Positions 1-6,193 of a stretch of 21,082 nt of DNA are shown piece by piece. The stretch spans positions 1-21,082 of the forward strand of contig DATKWV010000147.1 in the NCBI GenBank assembly GCA_035529405.1, read 5' to 3'. Within the stretch, counting starts at the first letter, position 1. Each line of letters starts with the position of its first letter. The notes under the pieces were generated by a model. It was not told the DNA's origin, did not search any database, and was given only the letters and a program-made list of their open reading frames with translations. The position numbers were made by a program, and so were the translations under genes. This DNA comes from DATKWV01 sp035529405 (GTDB lineage Bacteria; Planctomycetota; Phycisphaerae; Sedimentisphaerales; Anaerobacaceae).

Positions 1-1536
1 TTTTACGTTAATGGTGTTATTGCCAATATCAATTTCTATTGTGTCACCATTCTCTAACAATCCTATCGGGCCGCCAACCGCTGCTTCGGGACTGATATGA
101 CCTATACACGCGCCCCTTGTGCCGCCGCTGAATCTGCCGTCGGTAATCAGCGCAACAGAATTCCCCAAACCTGCACCCATAATATAACTCGTAGGTAAAA
201 GCATTTCCTGCATACCCGGGCCGCCCTTCGGCCCTTCATAACGAATCACCACAACATCGTCTTCCTTGACCTTTCCGGCCAGTATGCCCTCGCACGCCTG
301 TTCCTGGCTGTCGAAAATAACCGCTGGGCCGGTGTGCGTGAGCATTTCAGCGGCGACGCCCGCGGTTTTAACCACACCGCCGTTCGGCGCAAGGTTGCCT
401 TTTAGAATAGCCAGGCCGCCTGTTCCGGAATACGCCTTGTCCAGCGGATGTATGACTTCCGGATTTTTGATTTTCGCATCACGGATGTTCTGACCCAGCG
501 TCCTGCCTGTCACTGTAAGACAATCGGTATTCAGCAGGTTCGGCACCTTGCTGATTTCGTTTAATATCGCGCTTACACCGCCTGCGGCATTGACGTCCTC
601 GACGTGCCACTTGCTCGAAGGAGAGACCCTGCAGATGTTCGGACAGGCGGCGCTTATTTTATTTATGCGCTCAAGGTCGTATTTAATGCCGGCCTCGCTG
701 GCTATGGCCAAACTGTGCAGAACGGTATTGGTCGAGCCACCCATAGCCATATCCAAAACAAGGGCGTTATCGAGCGATTTTTCGCTTATTATATCCAGCG
801 GCTTTATGTCCTTTGCAAGAAGGTCCATAATCTGCTTTCCTGCTGACTGGTAAAGCTGCTGTCTTTTCGGGTCGGTTGCCAGGATTGTGCCGTTGCCCGG
901 CAGGGCCATTCCGACGGCCTCACAAAGACAGTTCATACTGTTTGCCGTAAACATTCCCGAGCAGCTTCCCTGCCCGGGACATGCGCTATTCTCGAGGTCT
1001 TTTAAGCGGTTCTGGTCGATCTTGCCGGCGCTGAATTGGGCCACCGCCTCGAATACGCCGACAAGGTCGATTGTTTCCCCGCTTTTTGTTTTACCTGCTG
1101 CCATCGGCCCGCCGGAAACAAAAATCGCCGGTATATTAAGACGCACGGCGGCCATTAGCATACCCGGAATTATCTTGTCACAATTCGGGATGCAGACAAG
1201 GGCATCGAAACAATGTGCCCGTGCCATAGTCTCCACCGAATCGGCGATAATCTCACGAGACGCCAAAGAATACTTCATCCCTGTATGGCCCATGGCGATA
1301 CCGTCGCAGACAGCTATTGTACCAAATTCAAAGGGTATGCCGCCTGCCTGCCTGACGGCAAGTTTGACCGTTTCTGCGACCTTGTTCAGGTGCACATGGC
1401 CGGGCACTATATCGCAATAACTGTTGGCAATGCCGACAAAGGGTTTGGCGATGTCGTCATCTGTCAGGCCGCAGGCGTGCAGCAGGCTTCTGTGCGGGGC
1501 ACGCTGGAATCCTTTTTTAACCGTGTCACTTCTCAT
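1..1536 (-). CDS. ilvD: Dihydroxy-acid dehydratase, 3' end cut by window edge
   Basis: Dehydrates 2,3-dihydroxy-3-methylbutanoate and its homologue to the 2-keto acids, the third common step of valine and isoleucine synthesis; cytoplasmic Fe-S enzyme. Read on the minus strand from the ATG at 1536, the frame stays open for 512 codons to base 1. The start fits the family N-terminus (MRSDTVKKGFQRAPHRSLL). Diagnostic motifs are the VPGHVHL segment near residue 45, CDGIAMGHTGM near 77-87, CIPNCDKIIPGM near 115-126 with cluster cysteine C119, and ACPGQGSCSGMFTANSM near 185-201 with C192. The family is usually about 550-560 residues, so roughly 45 C-terminal residues lie outside the window. It is divergent from the lipoprotein gene at 1807. 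Identity is very secure; only the C-terminus is unseen. Confidence 0.97.
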   Translation of the reverse strand, partial: MRSDTVKKGFQRAPHRSLLHACGLTDDDIAKPFVGIANSYCDIVPGHVHLNKVAETVKLAVRQAGGIPFEFGTIAVCDGIAMGHTGMKYSLASREIIADSVETMARAHCFDALVCIPNCDKIIPGMLMAAVRLNIPAIFVSGGPMAAGKTKSGETIDLVGVFEAVAQFSAGKIDQNRLKDLENSACPGQGSCSGMFTANSMNCLCEAVGMALPGNGTILATDPKRQQLYQSAGKQIMDLLAKDIKPLDIISEKSLDNALVLDMAMGGSTNTVLHSLAIASEAGIKYDLERINKISAACPNICRVSPSSKWHVEDVNAAGGVSAILNEISKVPNLLNTDCLTVTGRTLGQNIRDAKIKNPEVIHPLDKAYSGTGGLAILKGNLAPNGGVVKTAGVAAEMLTHTGPAVIFDSQEQACEGILAGKVKEDDVVVIRYEGPKGGPGMQEMLLPTSYIMGAGLGNSVALITDGRFSGGTRGACIGHISPEAAVGGPIGLLENGDTIEIDIGNNTINVK

Positions 1537-1583
1537 AATTAGACCTTTCGAAAATCACTTACAAAACTGGTGAGCGGCCAATC

Positions 1584-1667
1584 AGTGACTCGTGCCCCGT
1601 CGCTCGCCGCTCGAGTCACGGGTCACCAGCGACGAGTCACCAATTACCAGTTACCAATTAACCAATT
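1584..1667. repeat. Degenerate heptamer tandem array, 12 units
   Basis: This spacer between ilvD and the divergent lipoprotein gene can be cut without gaps into twelve 7-base units. The first group resembles cgagtca, cgggtca and cgtcgct; the last group resembles ccaatta and ccagtta. The register is kept although the unit sequence changes. Heptanucleotide short tandem repeats of this style are known from filamentous cyanobacteria; whether this is the same kind of element is not known. The rest of the 270-base spacer (1537-1583, 1668-1731) shows nothing clear apart from the promoter listed separately. Confidence 0.7.
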
Positions 1668-1731
1668 TGAGCTTAACGGGCTAAAAAATTGGATTTTAAC
1701 CGCTAACGGGCGGCAGATAAAGAAAATTCGG

Positions 1732-1760
1732 TTGTGTCCTGCGGCTGTTATGTGTATAAT
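1732..1760 (+). promoter_or_regulatory. Putative sigma-70-type promoter for the lipoprotein/HIT/dgt operon
   Basis: A perfect TATAAT lies at 1755-1760, with a weak -35-like TTGTGT at 1732-1737 and a 17-base spacer. Transcription would start about 1767, leaving a leader of about 40 bases that contains the ribosome binding site AAGGAGA (1793-1799) for the ATG at 1807. The support is motif and position only. Confidence 0.45.
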
Positions 1761-1806
1761 TGCCGTTTTGGGCGGGGATGAAATTTTTTTATAAGGAGAC
1801 CAAATA

Positions 1807-2832
1807 ATGGCACTTAAGAACATTATCGGCTGGCTGGTAATACCTGCGGTTTTTTCTCTTGTGTTCTGGGCAGGCTGCGAATCAGCCGGCCAACGGGTCG
1901 AAGAACAGGTAAAACCCGCCCTGCAGCCGCCCAAAGTCGTTTTGCCCGAGCAGGTCAGCCTGGCGCTGAAATATACGGCAGGCGACTGGGTAACTTACAA
2001 GGTAATTACTGAAAGTGAAAGAACCGTCAAATTTGAGGGTTCGCTGCCGGCCAACAATGCCTTCAAGGGAGGCACCAGCGGCAACAGGTCCGAATTGACT
2101 TTCACCCAGCAGATATTAGACGTGGACGAAAAGGGTAATGCAACAGCCGAAATTACCCTCAAAGAACTGAAATTCGTATCCAAACTCAAAGACGATAAAA
2201 TTCTGGATTTTGACAGCACGCGCGAACAGGACAGCAAAAATACACTGGCGAAATTAATCGGAGCTAGTTACGTCATAACCGTTACGCCGGCTGGAGAGGT
2301 TGTTAAAGTAAGCGGCACGGAGGGCATAAAAACCGAAATAAGAGGCGGGTCTTCGGCCGCCAGAACGGCAACTGAGTTTATCGGCACCGATGAGATTAAA
2401 CGTCGTCATACGCTCGATGTCCTGCCGCCGGCCGACAAGAACATGCTGCACAAGGGCCAGAAGTACAGCAGGCCGGAGTCTTTGAATTTCGGGCTGATGG
2501 GTGCGCAGGCATACGAAAGGGTTTACACGCTTGAAGACATCACGGATAAAAACAGCAGAATCATTGCAAAAGTGCAGATGGAAGCGATACCTGCTGCACC
2601 GACGCCCGAGCAGGCGACCGGCCGCGGCTTCGCCGAAATGTCGGACAACACCACAACTTATACAGGCTGGCTGAAGCTGGACGTGACCACAGGAAAACTC
2701 GAAGAATGCCTTGAGAAACTGCGCTCGGAATGGATAGTTGTTGACCCTTCGGTGCGGGGACAAAAGGACGTCGCGCCGGCTGCGGTCAGAATGATTGCCG
2801 GCCGGTTCCGGAGCATAGAAAGAATTTATTAA
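1807..2832 (+). CDS. Predicted lipoprotein, DUF6263-like (paralogue A)
   Basis: 341 residues, function unknown. The N-terminus (MALKNIIGWLVIPAVFSLVF then WAGC) is a lipoprotein signal with the lipidated cysteine at about residue 24, so the mature protein should be membrane-anchored outside the cytoplasm. AAGGAGA is 7 bases before the ATG. The mature part begins with a pattern LALKYTAGDWVTYKV, followed by a DVDEKGNATAEIT strand-rich stretch and VTPAGEVVKVSG. This order (K-x-x-x-G-x-x-x-x-Y-K-V, then D-x-x-G-x-A, then P-x-G-x-V) is what I recall for the DUF6263 family, but that assignment is from memory. It is the first gene of a tight plus-strand cluster and is followed after 42 bases by a second lipoprotein of similar plan. 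Confidence 0.85.
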   Translation: MALKNIIGWLVIPAVFSLVFWAGCESAGQRVEEQVKPALQPPKVVLPEQVSLALKYTAGDWVTYKVITESERTVKFEGSLPANNAFKGGTSGNRSELTFTQQILDVDEKGNATAEITLKELKFVSKLKDDKILDFDSTREQDSKNTLAKLIGASYVITVTPAGEVVKVSGTEGIKTEIRGGSSAARTATEFIGTDEIKRRHTLDVLPPADKNMLHKGQKYSRPESLNFGLMGAQAYERVYTLEDITDKNSRIIAKVQMEAIPAAPTPEQATGRGFAEMSDNTTTYTGWLKLDVTTGKLEECLEKLRSEWIVVDPSVRGQKDVAPAAVRMIAGRFRSIERIY

Positions 2833-2874
2833 AACCGGCGGCTTTTTTTCGCAAAACAAACAAGGAAACTTAAG

Positions 2875-3885
2875 TTGAAGACAGTATTAGCTGTTTTAGC
2901 ACTGATTTTTTTCAGCTCCCTGGCCGGCTGCGGCACCAGCGGCGGCGGCAAAACCCTGCTGACCGTTGATTTCCGAAGCGGCGAAACACTGCGTTACAGG
3001 TTTGTCACCGACCGGCAAACAGAGGTGGACTGGGGGCCGGTAAAGGGAGCCAGCCAGAGCAGCCAAAACAAGGGTCATAAAATAGACAAATTCGCCGACC
3101 TTATGGATATGGTCGTTTCTTATACACCTGTCGAGGTTGACCCTTACGGCTCCACGACCATCAAGGCCACCTGTGAGTCGATAAAAATCAAGCGCGGCCA
3201 GGCAAAAGGCCGGGCCGATTCCGCAAGAGACCCGGTGGAAACAATCGCGGGCAAAAGCTTTAATTTCACGGTCGGGCCCACAGGGAAAATACAGGATTAT
3301 TCGCAGATGGAATCATTAATCCAGCAGGCCGGCGAAAAGGCCTTTCGAACAAGTACCAAGGACGGCAGAATTAAAGACCCTGATATGACAGATGACTTTA
3401 TCTGTACCCAGTGGTTTTTGTGGGACGCGGTTTCGAGTATAGAGCAGCCCCTGAAAGGCCTGAACATCTCGGACAGCTGGAATTCGATGCTTTCGGTTCC
3501 GACACAAATGGTTTTGCGAAAGGCCAGAACCGTTACCTATACGCTCGATGAAATCCGCCAGACCGACCAGGGACGTATTGCAGTTATAAGCAGCAGTTAC
3601 GGCCCGGCTGAATCGGTCCCGGCCACCTGGCCGGTGGCGTATAAAGGGCCGGGATTTATGGTAAGCGGTACGTTCGGCTTCCTGCAGGGATATAAAACAG
3701 CAGAGCTCAAAGGCAGCGGTGAGGAACTTTTCAATATCGACCTCGGCCGAACAGAAAAATACAACCAGCAGTATGAAATGAGACTCAGGTGCCATTTACC
3801 GATGGGCCTGGGCGGTGTGATACCCATAACCGTCAGGCAGAAAATCTCTATGCAGCTTCTGCCGCAGGATAATAAAAGTCAGTAA
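2875..3885 (+). CDS. Predicted lipoprotein, DUF6263-like (paralogue B)
   Basis: 336 residues if translation starts at the TTG at 2875, chosen because AAGGAAA lies 6 bases upstream (2862-2868) and the reading then begins MKTVLAVLALIFFSSLAGC, a clean lipoprotein signal with lipidated cysteine at about residue 19. No specific function is recognised. The mature part starts LLTVDFRSGETLRYRFVTD and later has FNFTVGPTGKIQDYSQ, the same order of elements as the upstream lipoprotein (K/R-x-x-G-x-x-x-x-Y/R, then V-x-P-x-G-x-I/V), so the two are probably diverged tandem paralogues. A long predicted beta-rich body and no transmembrane segment after the signal suggest an anchored extracytoplasmic domain. 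It sits 45 bases before the HIT gene and is probably co-transcribed with it. Confidence 0.84.
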   Translation: MKTVLAVLALIFFSSLAGCGTSGGGKTLLTVDFRSGETLRYRFVTDRQTEVDWGPVKGASQSSQNKGHKIDKFADLMDMVVSYTPVEVDPYGSTTIKATCESIKIKRGQAKGRADSARDPVETIAGKSFNFTVGPTGKIQDYSQMESLIQQAGEKAFRTSTKDGRIKDPDMTDDFICTQWFLWDAVSSIEQPLKGLNISDSWNSMLSVPTQMVLRKARTVTYTLDEIRQTDQGRIAVISSSYGPAESVPATWPVAYKGPGFMVSGTFGFLQGYKTAELKGSGEELFNIDLGRTEKYNQQYEMRLRCHLPMGLGGVIPITVRQKISMQLLPQDNKSQ

Positions 3886-3930
3886 ACACATAAGTAATCC
3901 TGCTGTTTTTTGTAGGGAGATATTCGCGCG

Positions 3931-4479
3931 TTGAAACGCAAAAACCTATGGGCGCCGTGGCGGATTAAATATATTCAGGGTCTAAACTCTGATATGATTT
4001 CCGCGGATAAGGACAAATCAGCCGGTCAATCAGCCGAATGTTTTATCTGCAGCAATCTGAAAAAACCCGACCAGGACGACAGGAATTTCGTCCTTTGGCG
4101 GTCGGGCCGCTGCATCGTAATGCTCAACAGGTTTCCTTACAATAACGGCCATTTACTCATCGCCCCCTGCAGGCACATCGCCGACTTTCAGCAGGCAAGC
4201 GACGAAGAGCTGCTGGAGCTGAACAAACTAATCAGGGAATCGCAAAAAGCACTGTCGGCTGCCATAAAACCGGATGGCTATAACGTCGGGATGAATTTGG
4301 GCAGGTGCGCAGGTGCCGGCCTGCCCGAACACCTGCATATTCACGTGGTGCCCCGCTGGGACGCAGACACAAACTTTATGCCCGTATGCAGTGATACGAA
4401 GGTAATAAGCCAGGGCCTCGCGGAGCTTCTGAAACAGCTACGACAAATAAGCACGGAACTTAACCTGCCGGCATTATGA
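3931..4479 (+). CDS. HIT-family nucleotide hydrolase/transferase
   Basis: 182 residues with a TTG start supported by TAGGGAGA at 3913-3920 and by the start of recognisable family sequence, KRKNLWAPWRIKYI. HIT proteins act on phosphoester bonds of nucleotides (Ap4A-type dinucleotides, nucleoside phosphoramidates). Visible landmarks are CFIC near residue 37-40, probably half of a structural zinc site, the substrate-pocket stretch LNRFPYNNGHLLIAP, and the catalytic histidine triad as EHLHIHVVPRW near residue 136-146. The N-terminal LWAPWR motif marks the bacterial subgroup often annotated as Ap4A phosphorylase-like. The stop codon is one base before the ATG of the dNTPase, so the two are very likely translated together. 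The exact substrate cannot be told from sequence alone. Confidence 0.93.
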   Translation: MKRKNLWAPWRIKYIQGLNSDMISADKDKSAGQSAECFICSNLKKPDQDDRNFVLWRSGRCIVMLNRFPYNNGHLLIAPCRHIADFQQASDEELLELNKLIRESQKALSAAIKPDGYNVGMNLGRCAGAGLPEHLHIHVVPRWDADTNFMPVCSDTKVISQGLAELLKQLRQISTELNLPAL

Positions 4480-4480
4480 T

Positions 4481-5584
4481 ATGTCTGAAAAACCGAGCCG
4501 TTTTGCAGTAACCGAAGGCCTCAGCAGGGGCCGTAAATTCAGGGAAAAACCTCATCCATACCGCACCGGCTTCGAGCGCGACCGCGACCGTATAATACAC
4601 TGCAGCGCATTTCGCCGCCTTGAAGGAAAGACCCAGGTCTTCACGCCGGGACTTGACGACCACTACCGCACACGCCTTACACACAGTATCGAAGTGGCCC
4701 AAATCGGCAGGACGATTTCAAAGGCCCTGGGCTTGAACGAGGCCTTGACGGAGGCTATATGTCTTGCACACGACCTGGGACACCCGCCGTTCGGCCACAT
4801 AGGCGAGGAAATTCTTGACCGTTTAACGGCCTCCACGCAGGCGCCCTGCGGGTTCGAACATAATCAGCAGTCGCTGCGAATCGTCGATATGCTCGAACAC
4901 CCCTATAAGGATTTTCGCGGATTGAATCTTATGTACGAGACGCGCCTGGGCCTGGCTAAGCACCGCACAAGCTACGACAAGCCCGCAGACAGCAGTTTTA
5001 CCGAGGCCAACTGCACACTCGAGGGACAGGTTGCCAATATCGCCGACAGAATAGCGGTGAACTCACACGACCTCGAAGACGGCCTGCGGGCAGGGCTGAT
5101 TAGCCAGGAGCAATTAGAGAATGTAAAGATATTCGCACAGGCACAGCGCCATATAAATGCCTCCGCCATTACGGATGCGGCAATCCGCAGAACAAGGACG
5201 GCAAAAGCTATTATCGACCAGCTTGTCGGCGACTGCATAATGGCCGGCAGAAAAGCTATCACCGAAACCGACATAAAGACAGTTGACCAAATCTGCGGCC
5301 ACAGCGAAAGTCTGATTGTGCTGCCTGCTGAAAGCGATGCCGCCCTTTGTGAGCTTGAGGACTTTCTGCTGTGTAATTTTTATCGACACGGCTTTTTCAG
5401 GCAGACCGCTGAGCGGGTGCAGGTATGGCTTGAAAAACTTTTCGAGGGCCTTTGCAGCAGGCCGCAGCTATTGCCGGAACACTTTCAGCAGTTAATCGAG
5501 GCCGAGGGTTTACATCGCTGCGTTGCCGACTATATCGCCGGCATGACCGACAGGTTCTGTTTGAAAATGGCCAAGGAAATTTAA
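4481..5584 (+). CDS. dgt: HD-domain deoxynucleoside triphosphate triphosphohydrolase
   Basis: 367 residues. It removes tripolyphosphate from dNTPs (dGTP in the best-known members), adjusting the dNTP pool; cytoplasmic. The metal-binding HD signature is complete: H68 in TRLTHSIEVAQIGR, H97-D98 in CLAHDLGHPPFGH, and D189 in NIADRIAVNSHDLEDGLRAG. Upstream is the characteristic RDRIIHCSAFRRLEGKTQVF segment. The length fits the shorter bacterial dGTPase-like group (about 370-380 residues) rather than the 505-residue enterobacterial Dgt, so 'dNTPase' is safer than strict dGTP specificity. The ATG is one base after the HIT stop, suggesting translational coupling, and no strong separate ribosome binding site is evident. 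The gene is followed by a heptamer-rich spacer and by convergent genes. Confidence 0.94.
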   Translation: MSEKPSRFAVTEGLSRGRKFREKPHPYRTGFERDRDRIIHCSAFRRLEGKTQVFTPGLDDHYRTRLTHSIEVAQIGRTISKALGLNEALTEAICLAHDLGHPPFGHIGEEILDRLTASTQAPCGFEHNQQSLRIVDMLEHPYKDFRGLNLMYETRLGLAKHRTSYDKPADSSFTEANCTLEGQVANIADRIAVNSHDLEDGLRAGLISQEQLENVKIFAQAQRHINASAITDAAIRRTRTAKAIIDQLVGDCIMAGRKAITETDIKTVDQICGHSESLIVLPAESDAALCELEDFLLCNFYRHGFFRQTAERVQVWLEKLFEGLCSRPQLLPEHFQQLIEAEGLHRCVADYIAGMTDRFCLKMAKEI

Positions 5585-5602
5585 CCACGCAGGACGTAGA
5601 GA

Positions 5603-5679
5603 GTTCGTAGTTTGTTATTCATAGTTCGTAGACAGCGGACAGCGGATAGAAAATCGTGGCTCGTCGCTGGTCGCTCATA
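5603..5679. repeat. Degenerate heptamer tandem array, 11 units
   Basis: Downstream of dgt, eleven consecutive 7-base units can be read: gttcgta and gtttgtt types (gttcgta occurs twice exactly), then two exact gacagcg, then gctcgtc, gctggtc and gctcata. It has the same 7-base periodicity as the arrays at 1584 and 9013 but other unit sequences. The rest of the 5585-5734 spacer shows no gene or convincing terminator. Confidence 0.65.
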
Positions 5680-5734
5680 TCCGGTGTTGCACCCAAACGT
5701 AACCTGTTTTTGTCCGCGGCCTGTCTGCCGTCGG

Positions 5735-5790
5735 TTAATGCCTGAAGTGTCTTTGGCCGGTAAAGACCATCACAATGCTGTATTTGCCGG
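5735..5790 (-). pseudogene. Second, divergent copy of the purH 3' end (remnant)
   Basis: Read on the minus strand this segment ends KYSIVMVFTGQRHFRH and TAA, matching the C-terminus of the intact PurH nearby (KHGIAMVFTGKRHFKH). Aligned from the stop codons, 48 of 56 bases are identical (35 of the first 37); similarity then vanishes. There is no room for an upstream gene body: the DUF2283-like stop codon is only about 16 bases beyond. The replacements (K to Q, K to R, H to Y, G to S, A to V) look like natural purH variation more than random decay, so this may be the tail of a different purH allele left by recombination or integration. Confidence 0.75.
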
Positions 5791-5806
5791 GCGTGGGCAA
5801 CAAAAA

Positions 5807-6022
5807 TTATTTTGCAGTTTTTGACGTTTCGTAGTTAACGGGCATAAGTTTCTCCAGACTCACATGTTGCGAAGTGTCGAGAATTTCAATGCCGACAATT
5901 TTGTTGTCCTCACCTATATCGAGCACAATATCCTCCGAAACTCGTCTGTTTATAGTGTCCTGCTTTTTGTCGTCTAACCGTATATAGAGAAGGTCTGTTT
6001 TGTCATTATACAAAATGTTCAT
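5807..6022 (-). CDS. DUF2283-like small protein
   Basis: 71 residues. The pattern MNILYNDKTDLLYIRLDD followed by EDIVLDIGEDNKIVGIEILDTSQHVSLEKL is the usual form of the DUF2283 family: a short all-beta core in which the protein reports 'Y-D-x-x-x-D-x-L-Y-I' and 'G-I-E-I-L-x-A-S'. The biochemical role is unknown. Its ATG at 6022 lies inside the 3' end of the preceding DUF4258-like reading frame (17-base overlap), and such pairs are commonly seen side by side and have been suggested to be toxin-antitoxin-like; that function is inference here. The stop codon is about 16 bases from the purH-tail remnant, so the gene is part of the islet bounded by the two purH ends. Confidence 0.85.
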   Translation of the reverse strand: MNILYNDKTDLLYIRLDDKKQDTINRRVSEDIVLDIGEDNKIVGIEILDTSQHVSLEKLMPVNYETSKTAK

Positions 6023-6158
6023 TGTTTTTTGCCTTCGCGGTTCGCCCGTATTTGGCAGAAATCACAAAACCCGTGTCGATTACATCTTTGATTTCGTTTT
6101 CGTTTGTACCTCGCTGCCCGGCTCTGTCCAAAGTATGCAGGCCAATCTGAATCTCCAT
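6006..6158 (-). CDS. Short DUF4258-like protein, apparently truncated
   Basis: 50 codons from the ATG at 6158, preceded by AAAAGGA with suitable spacing. The translation MEIQIGLHTLDRAGQRGTNE, then NEIKDVIDTGFVISAKYGRT, fits the N-terminal half of DUF4258: a conserved H, an 'R-A-x-x-R-G' turn, and 'E-I-x-x-V-I-x-x-G'. Family members run to about 75-85 residues, with a second half carrying beta strands that is missing here. After AKAK the frame runs directly into the start region of the DUF2283-like gene and stops within it. A deletion that removed the second half is the simplest reading, so the gene may be nonfunctional. A different, longer reading frame crosses the same DNA but shows no family resemblance. 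It begins 35 bases after the purH stop codon. Confidence 0.6.
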   Translation of the reverse strand: MEIQIGLHTLDRAGQRGTNENEIKDVIDTGFVISAKYGRTAKAKNNEHFV

Positions 6159-6193
6159 TCAACATTCCTTTTCGGCGTATTGCAAATATCTTC

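Noticed and set aside
887..1420. Plus-strand 177-codon open frame inside ilvD
   Set aside because: It is an antisense shadow of a highly conserved ilvD coding region.
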